Origin: Draconibacterium sp.
Lineage (GTDB): Bacteria; Bacteroidota; Bacteroidia; Bacteroidales; Prolixibacteraceae
Direction: 5' to 3'
Length of the DNA: 64,000 nucleotides
Assembly: GCA_011620585.1 (NCBI GenBank)
Contig: WOYV01000050.1
Coordinates: 39,567 to 103,566, forward strand
The translations under genes were made by a program, and so were the position numbers. A model generated the notes under the pieces. That model ran no database searches. It was not told the DNA's origin and saw only the letters and a list, made by a program, of their open reading frames with translations. Of the stretch, positions 54,501 through 62,277 are shown in pieces. Positions within the stretch are counted from its first letter, which is position 1, and every line of letters begins with the position of its first letter.

Positions 54501-54859
54501 ATGAACACCTGCATGTTGCCCAGTGTTTTCCCGATCACATATTCGCCGTTGGTCATCGAACGCATGTAAATTACTTCGGTTGTGTCGAGCTTTTTATCCC
54601 GTTTCAAAAAGTCGGAGGCAAGAAATACCGCAATCACGGCTTGCGCCACGTTAAGTATTAAAAGGTTAAAATACGGAATAGCACTTGGGATGGCGCGAAT
54701 AGCCCAGCCTTCGCCGCCACCGCCTTCGATGACCATTCCGAAGTTCATTCCAAAAAGAACAAGTAACGAAAGGATACTGAAAATGCGGAAAAACCAACTA
54801 CGGAACAAGGTTTTGCGTTCGTATTTTGCTATAGAAAAAATATTGTGTAATGAAATCAT
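51509..54859 (-). CDS. ABC permease fused to an M1-like (non-catalytic) domain and a golvesin-like C-terminal domain
   Basis: Residues 1 to about 285 form an ABC-2 type permease with seven or so helices. A long extracytoplasmic region follows that resembles the M1 aminopeptidase domains attached to such permeases in Bacteroidota, but no HExxH zinc motif is present, so it is probably not an enzyme. A glycine/methionine-rich linker lies near 850-870. The last ~130 residues (YYIKGG, GYYDVFYHLY, GWMHLGSYYF, ELSNK, ADAVKLVEL) match the golvesin/xanthan-lyase-type beta domain that binds surface glycans. It starts 10 bases after the ATPase gene and should be its membrane partner. Confidence 0.85.
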   Translation of the reverse strand: MISLHNIFSIAKYERKTLFRSWFFRIFSILSLLVLFGMNFGMVIEGGGGEGWAIRAIPSAIPYFNLLILNVAQAVIAVFLASDFLKRDKKLDTTEVIYMRSMTNGEYVIGKTLGNMQVFMILNIAVVIMALIFNSLAQGTNIDWISYGVYLLLISIPTLVFIMGLSFLLMSVIRNQAITFVLVLGYIGITLFLLQAKFYYIFDYMAFNIPMLSSDIVGFGNLEVVLIHRGMYFGLGAGFVFLTIFLLKRLPQSEAMTYISLVLSIIFIGGAGYLGYEHIHTFKANEKLRAEIVELNNKYVDEVVPAILSNNLSVNHQGETISATSELTILNDKNATLSKLVFNLNAGLEVKDVKFNGNTIPFLRDKHLIILSDNVNLLPGDSAKVGFSYSGSIDENYCYLDIEEEARLEKYGQFVLNVDKRYAFITPEYVLLTKEANWYPNTGVTYSSKNVKWHHPQFVKYSLKVKTQPGLQAVSQGTISEVSSGEFAFNSSTPLTQVSLAIGHYKQKSMTQKDFEYGVWYLDGHDYFSNQFPESKDTLGSIISERFEDFKRIYNLDCSSHRISLVEVPAQFKTYERMWTSIQEAIQPEQVLIPEKAYIFREGDFEKQKDRVGRWRRGDQGEMTDQDKELRVLEGFVRRFTEENDEDRDFSRGQMTVTQKANPYFIFPMLYNFQNNIQSDKWPITNRVFEAYLKSQSVDMRSIFMSSMNGESEDVLANIALQDQTFEEILADPEQIEIVDNVIKLKGDVLFSLVQWKAGQKEFEDFLRKVLSQNKFKNISFEEFDKQINDEFGIDLVPIMDEWFKEKSLPGYLISPFKAVKVKSGDAMKTMVSLKVTNFSNVDGLVKLSFRMGGGGGPGMGGGRPGMGGGDDVIDNLIFLDAHQTKDLSYVLDGDPRMVILNTMTSKNIPQTMLEFFRDIEEDPKAKPYAGETVSDVPVQLKQPNEIVVDNEDPEFHITENKNVSLLEKLIVTKEEKQQRYQGINWWRPATSWTAITNTEFYGEYVRSAYYIKGGQGDQVATWNVPLSKAGYYDVFYHLYKMRPRGRDGQEEKGNYNFTIYGDDGPEGATLDVQNAENGWMHLGSYYFAPDTAKIELSNKTELRMVFADAVKLVEL

Positions 54860-54869
54860 TTTAAGAACT

Positions 54870-55763
54870 TTAGGCGTTTGACCATTGGTTTAGTTTATTT
54901 TCCATAAAATGCACATAGGCATGTTCGAGGTTGGGGGCAATCTGTTTGCCCTGATAACCGTTGATTTCGGGCGCTACCACTTGTACTTCCCATCCACCGT
55001 CGATAGGGATGGTAGAAATAACAGGGTATTTTTCGTTGATCTCGAGGTATTCTTTTTCGGTAGCCAGTATTTGCCAAACATTTCCTTCCGCTTCTTTCAC
55101 CAGTTCTTCAGGTGCGCCCGTAAAAGCCAGTTTTCCCTGGTTTAGCAATGCCATGTTGTGGCAGGTACTTGAAATATCTCCTACGATGTGTGTTGAAAGA
55201 ATGATGATAACGTCGCGGTCACTAATCGTTGATAAAAGATTCCGGAAACGGATACGTTCCTCGGGATCGAGGCCAGTGGTCGGTTCATCTACTATTATCA
55301 CTTTCGGATTGTTAATAAGGGCCTGTGCAATACCGAGCCGTCGTTTCATCCCTCCCGAAAGTTTGTTTGCATTTCGGTCGCGGGCTTCAAAAAGTCCCAC
55401 TTCCTCCAACATCTGCTCAACAGCGGTGCGGCGTGCAGCTCCATTTTTCATTCCCGACAGACGTGCGGCGTAATCGAGAAATTCGTACGTTTTCAATTTC
55501 GAGAAGAAACTAAAATCCTGTGGCAGGTAACCCAGCATCGATCGAATTTCCCGACGGTGTTTCGAGAGTTCATAATCGTTGAAATACACTTTTCCACTGG
55601 TAGGTTTCATTAGTGTAACCAGTATTCTCATCAGGGTCGATTTCCCGGCTCCATTAGGCCCCAACAGTCCGAACATTCCTTGTGGAATCTCGAGGTTGAG
55701 GTTTTTAATGGCATAGCTGCCTCCCTTGTAAATTTTGTTCAGATTTTCGATTCGTATTTGCAC
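54870..55763 (-). CDS. ABC transporter ATP-binding protein
   Basis: The 297-residue protein has Walker A GPNGAGKST, Q-loop YLPQDF, signature SGGMKRR, Walker B IIVDEPTTGLDP and the H-loop STHI. It shares long identical stretches with the ABC domain of the RND fusion (MFGLLGPNGAGKST, ERIRFRNLL, DISS with a following Cys), so the two are paralogues. Its likely partner is the permease fusion encoded 10 bases downstream. It is the first transporter gene of the array after the TetR gene. Confidence 0.94.
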   Translation of the reverse strand: MQIRIENLNKIYKGGSYAIKNLNLEIPQGMFGLLGPNGAGKSTLMRILVTLMKPTSGKVYFNDYELSKHRREIRSMLGYLPQDFSFFSKLKTYEFLDYAARLSGMKNGAARRTAVEQMLEEVGLFEARDRNANKLSGGMKRRLGIAQALINNPKVIIVDEPTTGLDPEERIRFRNLLSTISDRDVIIILSTHIVGDISSTCHNMALLNQGKLAFTGAPEELVKEAEGNVWQILATEKEYLEINEKYPVISTIPIDGGWEVQVVAPEINGYQGKQIAPNLEHAYVHFMENKLNQWSNA

Positions 55764-55774
55764 AGCGTATTTTC

Positions 55775-55788
55775 TGTTTAATTAAACA
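55775..55788. promoter_or_regulatory. 14-base perfect palindrome, candidate TetR operator
   Basis: TGTTTAATTAAACA lies 12 bases upstream of the ATPase start codon at 55763. The position fits an operator or repressor site for the TetR protein encoded next to it. Confidence 0.45.
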
Positions 55789-55816
55789 ATGTCTTGGACT
55801 TATCTAGCTTCAAATC

Positions 55817-55832
55817 GTTTAATCCGTTAGAC
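55817..55832. promoter_or_regulatory. Second GTTTAA-type dyad, candidate operator
   Basis: GTTTAA and TTAGAC flank TCCG, giving an imperfect palindrome with the same half-site type as the perfect one 42 bases away. Two related dyads in one leader support regulator binding. Confidence 0.4.
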
Positions 55833-56039
55833 AATTAATTGCAGGAAAATTACAATATAAGAAAAGCATACGCATTTTTTAGCCCGATTTTCAGCCATGA
55901 AGCGATGCATGAGCCTTTTGCGAAGGTATCGAAATTCAGAAATGGGATGATTGGTTCAAACGGTCAAAACGAGAATAATAACTGATTTTGAAAAAGAGTA
56001 TCAGAAAACTGGGGCAATCGAAAAGTATTTTATTGGTTT

Positions 56040-56642
56040 TTAGCGTTTCATGATGCCGTAGCAAATAATCTTCAGAATTGTGTCCACGCTGCGTTCCAGG
56101 TTGACATTGCCATAATTTCCGGCCGAAAGCGGCATTTCCAATCCTTTTATTGCGGTGGTAATTCCAATGGCAACCAGGTTGAAATCGTAAATCTCAAATT
56201 CGTTTTTACGAACGCCTTCGATGAGGATGCGTTTGATCATCCTGATTTCGTCCTGTTCGTATTTCATTTTTACCCCATCGATAAAACCTACGGCGGTAAC
56301 ATCGTTTTCAATGGCGTGGTAAAAATTGGCCAGGTTCCGGAATGTTGCCAGTTTGGTAATAATATAATCGCGCAATTTATCTACCGGATCGGTATTTCGG
56401 TTGATTACAATTTCAAGTTCGCGGGCCAAAATCTCTACTTCTTTCATAATGACAGCCTGGAACAGGTCTTCCTTGCTGCTGAAATAATAATAAAGTGAGC
56501 TTTTCCCTTTTCGGACGGCGTTGGCAATGTCGTCGAGTGTTGTCTTTTTAAAACCGTATTTACTGAAGATCTCACGGGCAATTTTTAGAATGTTTTCACG
56601 GTTCGCATCCTTTTTATTGCCGTTTTTGCCATTTTCCTGCAT
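56040..56642 (-). CDS. TetR/AcrR-family transcriptional regulator
   Basis: The first 55 residues hold the TetR helix-turn-helix: ILKIAREIFSKYGFKKTTLDDIANAVRKGKSSLYYYFSSKEDLF. The C-terminal ligand domain is variable. The start at ATG 56642 gives MQENGKNGNKKDANRENIL. It is the gene immediately upstream of the transporter array on the same strand, separated by a 276-base leader that holds palindromes, so it is the probable repressor of the array. Confidence 0.92.
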   Translation of the reverse strand: MQENGKNGNKKDANRENILKIAREIFSKYGFKKTTLDDIANAVRKGKSSLYYYFSSKEDLFQAVIMKEVEILARELEIVINRNTDPVDKLRDYIITKLATFRNLANFYHAIENDVTAVGFIDGVKMKYEQDEIRMIKRILIEGVRKNEFEIYDFNLVAIGITTAIKGLEMPLSAGNYGNVNLERSVDTILKIICYGIMKR

Positions 56643-56669
56643 GATCTGAATTTTATCATAAAGTATAGA

Positions 56670-56698
56670 CAAATATAACTAAATATTTCACCCGCAAA
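56670..56698 (-). promoter_or_regulatory. Promoter-like pair of the TetR gene
   Basis: On the minus strand TTTG (56698-56695) and TATATTTG (56677-56670) both match the consensus, with a spacer of 17 bases, two less than usual. The ATG is 28 bases downstream. Confidence 0.4.
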
Positions 56699-56782
56699 GC
56701 ATTTTTGAACTTTAAACTTTTGCAGACGATAAACGATAAATCCTCGCAAAAACCTTTTAATTACTTGGTTTTTATGCTTATT

Positions 56783-58960
56783 TTATTCGAAAGAGCTATT
56801 GTCTTCCGGCTTGGCCAGCCTGAAATCAAGGTGTTTACGTTCGAGGTTGGTACGCCACACTTTTATGTGTACAGGCATTCCCAGCGGATAGGTTTTGTGG
56901 GTATGCCTGCCCACCAGTGCATAGTTGCGCTCATCAAAGATGTAAAAATCATCGTCGAGTTCCGAGACCGGGATCATGCCTTCAATTTTGTTTTCCAGTT
57001 CTACATAAACACCCCAATCGGTAACGCCCGAAATCACGCCAGGATAGATTTTCCCAACATGATCCTGCATAAACTCAACCTGTTTGTATTTCACCGAAGA
57101 GCGTTCGGCATTGGCAGCCCGGCTTTCCATGTCGGATGAATGCCTGCAAAGTTCTTCGTATTTCTGTTCGTTGGCCGATCTTCCACCATCGAGGTATTTT
57201 TCGAGCAAGCGATGAACCATCATGTCGGGGTAACGACGAATTGGGGAGGTAAAATGGGTGTAGTACTCAAACGAAAGTCCGTAGTGTCCAATATTCCGGG
57301 TCGAATATTCGGCCTTCGCCATCGAACGGATGGCCAGTGTTTCCACCACATTTTGTTCGCTTCTTCCTTTTACATGGTTCAGCAGGCTGTTTAGCGAAGT
57401 GGCAATCGCCTTGGGTGTGCTCAACTGAATGCCATATCCAAAACGTTTAATAAAAGTGTTAAACGAAACCAACTTATCGGGGTCGGGTTTGTCGTGAATC
57501 CGGTAAACAAAAGTTTTTGCTTTTTTAGGATCTCCTACATCGCCTATTCGTTCGGCTACGCGTTTGTTCGCGAGCAGCATAAATTCCTCGATGAGTTTGT
57601 TCGACTCTTTAGCCTCTTTAAAATATACCGAAAGGGGCTTACCATTTTCGTCGATCTCAAACTTTAATTCGATGCGGTCGAACGCAATCGAACCACTTTT
57701 AAATCGTTTTTCGCGAAGTTTTACGGCCAAATCGTTTAAAGTGAGCAGTTCTTCTGAAAAATCGCCTTTACCGGTTTCGATGATTTCCTGGGCTTCTTCG
57801 TAAGCAAATCGCCGGTCGGAAAAAATGACGGTTTTTCCAAACCATTGTTTTAGGATATCGGCTTGCTCGTTCAATTCGAAAACCGCCGAGAAACACAATT
57901 TTTCCTCGTGCGGGCGGAGCGAGCAAACGCCGTTCGACAAGCGTTCGGGCAGCATTGGCACCACGCGGTCGACCAGGTACACCGAAGTAGCCCGTTGCCG
58001 GGCTTCGTCTTCTATTATCGAGTTGGGGCGGACATAATGTGTTACATCGGCAATGTGCACGCCCACTTGCCAGTTTCCGTTTTCGAGCCTGGCAAGCGAA
58101 AGTGCATCGTCAAAGTCTTTGGCATCTGCCGGGTCGATCGTAAAAGTGGTTACTTTCCTAAAATCATGGCGTTTCCTGATTTCTTCTTCCGGAATTTCGA
58201 GCGGTATTTTTTCGGCTGCCTTATCTACATTTTCGGGGAAATGATGGGGTAGTTCGAACTCGGCAAGGATGGCATGCATTTCGGCATCGTTGTTACCGGT
58301 ATCGCCCAAAACTTCTTTTATTATTCCGAAAGGATTTCGGGCATTGGCAGGCCAGTCTGTAATTTCAGCAATTGCTTTTTGACCGTCTTTGGCTCCGTTC
58401 AGATTTTCTTTTGGAATAAAAATATCGAAACTGCTTTTTCCGGAAGGGGTAAGGAAGGCAAAGTTACGCGATAACTGTACCGTTCCGACAAATACCGATT
58501 TGGCACGTTCAATAATCTCAATGACTTCGCCCTCTAAGTCATGTTTTTTTCGACGTGCAAAAACGTTAATCCGCACCTTGTCGCCGTGCATGGCATGCTG
58601 CAGGTTGCGCGATGAAATTATGATCGGCCTTTCGAGTTCGTCGCTCACCACATAGGCAAAACCCTGTGATTGCATATCGATTGTTCCGGTGGCAGTACCT
58701 GTTTTTGTTTTCAGCTTGAATTTTCCGCGTGCCACTGTGTCGAGGTAGCCATCATCGGCAAGTTCTTCCAGCGCCACGTTGATTAATCGGCGTGTTTCTG
58801 AATCTTTTGCACCCAAAGTGCCGGCAAGCTGGCGGTAATTCACCGTTTTGCCCGGATCTTCATAAAGGCTTGAAAGGATTGCGTTTTTTAGTTTCTTCTT
58901 ATTAAAAGTATGTGCTTTCTGTATTTTTGGTCCGTTATTCTTCTTTTTCTTTTTTGCCAT
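56783..58960 (-). CDS. rnr: Ribonuclease R
   Basis: RNase R is a 3'-5' exoribonuclease that degrades structured RNA. The 725-residue protein has an N-terminal helix-turn-helix and cold-shock domains, the RNB catalytic domain with FTIDPADAKDFDDALSLARLENGNWQVGVHIADVTHYV (metal-binding aspartates) and HEEKLCFS, and a C-terminal S1 domain (VGKIYPGVISGVTDWGVYVELENKIEGMI). ATG 58960 yields MAKKKKKNN, a basic start common to the family, instead of a frame that opens 29 codons upstream. It is a single-gene unit on the minus strand. Confidence 0.95.
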   Translation of the reverse strand: MAKKKKKNNGPKIQKAHTFNKKKLKNAILSSLYEDPGKTVNYRQLAGTLGAKDSETRRLINVALEELADDGYLDTVARGKFKLKTKTGTATGTIDMQSQGFAYVVSDELERPIIISSRNLQHAMHGDKVRINVFARRKKHDLEGEVIEIIERAKSVFVGTVQLSRNFAFLTPSGKSSFDIFIPKENLNGAKDGQKAIAEITDWPANARNPFGIIKEVLGDTGNNDAEMHAILAEFELPHHFPENVDKAAEKIPLEIPEEEIRKRHDFRKVTTFTIDPADAKDFDDALSLARLENGNWQVGVHIADVTHYVRPNSIIEDEARQRATSVYLVDRVVPMLPERLSNGVCSLRPHEEKLCFSAVFELNEQADILKQWFGKTVIFSDRRFAYEEAQEIIETGKGDFSEELLTLNDLAVKLREKRFKSGSIAFDRIELKFEIDENGKPLSVYFKEAKESNKLIEEFMLLANKRVAERIGDVGDPKKAKTFVYRIHDKPDPDKLVSFNTFIKRFGYGIQLSTPKAIATSLNSLLNHVKGRSEQNVVETLAIRSMAKAEYSTRNIGHYGLSFEYYTHFTSPIRRYPDMMVHRLLEKYLDGGRSANEQKYEELCRHSSDMESRAANAERSSVKYKQVEFMQDHVGKIYPGVISGVTDWGVYVELENKIEGMIPVSELDDDFYIFDERNYALVGRHTHKTYPLGMPVHIKVWRTNLERKHLDFRLAKPEDNSSFE

Positions 58961-59302
58961 GGCGTTTTCTAAATTTAAATTCCAAGTTAACATTATTATC
59001 CGTCGCTTGTTTTTGCACCTCCAAATTCTTATTAAAAAAGTTATCAATCGGATTATAGAATCTCTTGTTTGTGTAAAGGCTCCCTATTTTATTATCGGTG
59101 TCTGCAAAAACATGTTCTTTCACCTACCCATTGTTCCGAAATTATTCGGAGGCATACAATTGCCATGCTGTCTTGTTGATTTAACAATCGATAACATGAA
59201 GAGTTAGCAGGAATTTGTATGTTTGTAAACCAATTTTGAAGCTGATAAATTAAAGTGTGCTAAGCGTGATAACGCAAAAGGCCAAGTATTTTATTAGAGT
59301 AT
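58961..59302. other. Divergent intergenic region between rnr and the Ig-like lipoprotein gene
   Basis: No gene is seen in these 340 bases. A short dyad TCCGAA-ATTA-TTCGGA at 59135-59150 could be a regulatory site. TTTG at 59222 and TAAATTAA at 59246 with a 20-base spacer give a weak promoter for the plus-strand gene. Confidence 0.35.
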
Positions 59303-61231
59303 ATGAAACCGAAGGGAAAAACACCTTTACTTATAATTGCCACCCTGGCCTGGATCACGATTATTTCGTCGTGTGCCAATATTGGGATGCCAACCGGCGG
59401 ATTAAAAGACACTATTCCTCCGGAGTTGGTAAATACCAGTCCCGAACTTCGCGCTTTAAATTACGACGGCAAAGAAGTTCGGCTGACTTTTAGTGAATAT
59501 ATTCTTCCCGACGAAATTTCGGAAACGCTGGTTATTTCGCCACCGCTCACAAAAAGGCCCACCATCCGCACCAAATCAAAAACGCTGATTATTCAGTTTA
59601 ATGAAGATTTAAAAGACAGCACTACCTACTCGCTCGATTTCAAGAACTCGGTAGTGGATAACAACGAAAAAAACCCGCTTGAAAATTTAAGATTCTCGTT
59701 TAGCACCGGGCCCGATTATGATTCGCTTAGGGTGGCCGGACGTGTGATTAATGCGTTCAACCTCGAGCCTTTGGAGAAAGCTTTGGTATTGCTGCAAAGC
59801 AACCTGCACGATTCTGCAGTTTTTAAGGTAATTCCCAATTACATTGCGAAAACCGACGAACAGGGACTTTTTATGATCGATAATATTGCTGCCGGCGAGT
59901 ACCATCTTTTCGCGCTGAACGATTTGAATAACGATTTGAAATACAATGAAGGCGCTGAAGAAATAGCTTTCGTGGATGACCTTATCGTTCCGCGTGCCGA
60001 ATTTCATGAAAATCTCGATACGCTTGTTAAAGGTGTTGATTCGCTCCTGGTTTTGGGACATACACATTTTTATCCCGATCCGGTGTACTTACGCTATTTT
60101 ACCGAAGATATTTTTGAGCAATACATCGAAACCTCCGACCGTGAAACGCGCTACAAATGTGTTTTCTTGTTTAACGAGTCGGTTGAAGACGCTTTCGATA
60201 TCAAACTGCTTGGACATGAAAAAGCGGATTGGAACCTAAAAGAATTTAATCCGAATATGGATTCGCTGACACTTTGGATAACCGACACAACCATTGCCCG
60301 TTACGATTCGTTGTTTATGGAGTTATCGTACTTTATGCTCGACTCGATGCGGCAACCATTTGTTTACAAGGATACGCTGCTGATGAAATATTCGGACCCG
60401 AAAGTTGATGAGAAAAAGAGTCGCAAACGCAACGAAGAGGAACCGGAAGTGAAGGAAACTCCACAGTTTAACTGGACGATTTCCTTGTCAGGTACAATGG
60501 AACTGAACGGAAATATAACCCTGACTTCTCCCGAACCGGTAGCATCCATAGATACCCGCATGATCCATCTTTATCTAAAAGGCGATACCTTAAAAACACC
60601 CCTTCCTTTTCAACTTTCAGAGGACGTAAATGTGTTTCGCAGCTATCAGATTTCGTATGATTGGGAGCCCGAAACAGAGTATACTTTTGTGATAGATTCG
60701 GCTGCATCTGTGAATATTTACGGAATTTCGAGCAAGGCCTTTTCACGTAGTTTCAAAACGCGCGAAGAAGATTATTACGGCTCGTTGACCTTTGCATTCA
60801 GCAATGTACAAGGCCCAATGATATTACAACTCTTAAAAAACGACGATCAGGAAAGTGTGATCAGACAAACCTTCTTTTCGGCAGATGAAAACATTACGTT
60901 TAACCTGCTGGCACCCGAAAAATACAAGGTGAAGGTTATTTACGATACCAATAACAACGGGAAATGGGACCCCGGAAGTTACCAGGATAAAATTCAACCC
61001 GAGCGGGTGGCCTATGTGAACGAGGTGATCAAATTGCGCTCGAACTGGAGTGAGACCCACCAGTGGGATGTTACCCCGGATATGACTTTCGTGAAAAATA
61101 TAGTGGACAAGGAACTCGAGGAAAAGAAACGCAAGGAAGCCGAAGAAAAAGCGCGTAAAGAACAACAAAACGAGCAACAAAACAGCATGTTCAAGCCGGG
61201 AAACAACATTGGCGGAGGGAACATGAACTAA
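59303..61231 (+). CDS. Lipoprotein with Ig-like (SbsA-type) domain, unknown function
   Basis: The 642-residue protein has a lipoprotein signal with the lipobox Cys at about 24 (ISSC). The next ~120 residues, PTGGLKDTIPPELVNTSPELRALNYDGKEVRLTFSEYI, belong to the Ig-like domain class with the D-x-x-P-P-x motif. The middle part contains a carboxypeptidase-regulatory-like segment (VAGRVINAFNLEPLEKALVLLQ) and further beta domains; the end is a Lys/Glu-rich tail with QQNEQQNS. It should face the periplasm or the cell surface. The layout is widespread in Bacteroidota, but its role is not known. Confidence 0.82.
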   Translation: MKPKGKTPLLIIATLAWITIISSCANIGMPTGGLKDTIPPELVNTSPELRALNYDGKEVRLTFSEYILPDEISETLVISPPLTKRPTIRTKSKTLIIQFNEDLKDSTTYSLDFKNSVVDNNEKNPLENLRFSFSTGPDYDSLRVAGRVINAFNLEPLEKALVLLQSNLHDSAVFKVIPNYIAKTDEQGLFMIDNIAAGEYHLFALNDLNNDLKYNEGAEEIAFVDDLIVPRAEFHENLDTLVKGVDSLLVLGHTHFYPDPVYLRYFTEDIFEQYIETSDRETRYKCVFLFNESVEDAFDIKLLGHEKADWNLKEFNPNMDSLTLWITDTTIARYDSLFMELSYFMLDSMRQPFVYKDTLLMKYSDPKVDEKKSRKRNEEEPEVKETPQFNWTISLSGTMELNGNITLTSPEPVASIDTRMIHLYLKGDTLKTPLPFQLSEDVNVFRSYQISYDWEPETEYTFVIDSAASVNIYGISSKAFSRSFKTREEDYYGSLTFAFSNVQGPMILQLLKNDDQESVIRQTFFSADENITFNLLAPEKYKVKVIYDTNNNGKWDPGSYQDKIQPERVAYVNEVIKLRSNWSETHQWDVTPDMTFVKNIVDKELEEKKRKEAEEKARKEQQNEQQNSMFKPGNNIGGGNMN

Positions 61232-61294
61232 TGTTGGGCTTGTTATTTATCCCACTAAAATTTGTAAGTTTAGTTAACTTTTTAATTCAAGAAT

Positions 61295-61591
61295 ATGGCA
61301 AGTAGAAGAAACCTGAAAAAGGATATCGATCTGGTTATGTCGCTGGCATTGAGCGATTGTTTTTATGTGCTCGAGTATAACTCAAAAATTGATAAGGAAG
61401 CCGTGTATAAGATCGCTGCAGAAATTGTTCAGGCGCATCGCGAATTGCGTTTGCGTGCCATGCACCCCGACGGAAAAGATAATCCAAAAGTGGTGAAGGC
61501 GTTTTATAAAGATCTGGTTTCGAAAATGCTTACCGCTGCCGACACCGCGCTTGAAAAACTTTCGGCAGAAGTAAAAAAAGTAGCCGTTTAA
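61295..61591 (+). CDS. Conserved hypothetical helical protein
   Basis: The 98-residue cytoplasmic protein is all-helical (KDIDLVMSLALSDCFYVLEYN, IVQAHRELRLRAMHPDGKDN). No catalytic motif is present. It lies 63 bases after the lipoprotein gene on the same strand. I recognise it as a conserved small hypothetical of Bacteroidota without known function. Confidence 0.7.
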   Translation: MASRRNLKKDIDLVMSLALSDCFYVLEYNSKIDKEAVYKIAAEIVQAHRELRLRAMHPDGKDNPKVVKAFYKDLVSKMLTAADTALEKLSAEVKKVAV

Positions 61592-61597
61592 GCCTGG

Positions 61598-61981
61598 TTA
61601 TTTCAAAATAAATATTTTTTGGGCCACCATTTGCCCACGGTAGCAGGCGCTGAGTTCCCATTTCCCGAGCTTATCTTCAAGGGGCTCCCACACACAATCG
61701 CCAAGATAAAACTTAAAATCGTTGGTACGTATAAACTGTTCTCCGGGAAAAGGGGGTTCCGGTTCGCCGTGTATATTCTTAAATGGCGGATGATCGATCG
61801 TAAATTCGATGGTTTCGCCTTTGCCGTTTTTAATGTGCAGTACATAGCCAAATTCAGTTCCGGTTTCAGCCTCTATTTCGGTTGTGAAATCAAGTAATTT
61901 TTGAATCTCCCGGCTTTCACGGTCCCATTTGCTGTATTTTCCGTAGCTGTACATTCTGAACTCAGGCCTGCGTTTTCCCAT
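61598..61981 (-). CDS. DUF3859 family protein
   Basis: The 127-residue protein shows the DUF3859 pattern: PEFRMYSYGKYSKWDRES at the start, TEFGYVLHIKNGKGETIEFTIDHPPF in the middle and a FYLGDCVWEP strand. It is a small beta-rich protein of unknown role without signal peptide. It converges on the helical hypothetical, six bases away. Confidence 0.85.
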   Translation of the reverse strand: MGKRRPEFRMYSYGKYSKWDRESREIQKLLDFTTEIEAETGTEFGYVLHIKNGKGETIEFTIDHPPFKNIHGEPEPPFPGEQFIRTNDFKFYLGDCVWEPLEDKLGKWELSACYRGQMVAQKIFILK

Positions 61982-62216
61982 GTTTAAGTTTTTTGTAAAA
62001 GTAAGAATTTGCTTATTTAGATTTATTCAGACCTTTTATTTGCTCATTCGTTTTGATAAGGGTAACGGTAAATATAGATTATGGGTTTGATGTGATTTGT
62101 TGAACTTTATCATATCGATAGCACGAATTTAATAGGAGGAAGTCCTGAATTTCGACTTGGGGATCATTTTCCTTATCTTCCCAGTTGAAACAATCCAGAA
62201 ATAGTAGGATGAGTAA

Positions 62217-62247
62217 TTTGACCCCGCATAAAAGATTATTAAATTTG
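62217..62247 (+). promoter_or_regulatory. Consensus Bacteroidota promoter
   Basis: TTTG (62217-62220), a 19-base spacer and TAAATTTG (62240-62247) match both elements and the classical spacing. The start codon of the next gene is 30 bases downstream. This is the best promoter in the window. Confidence 0.7.
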
Positions 62248-62277
62248 TCGCAATACTAATATCGGGAGAATCAAAAC

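Noticed and set aside
58935..59123. Minus-strand 62-codon frame at the 5' end of the RNase R gene
   Set aside because: It overlaps the RNase R start in another frame, is biased in composition and has no support.
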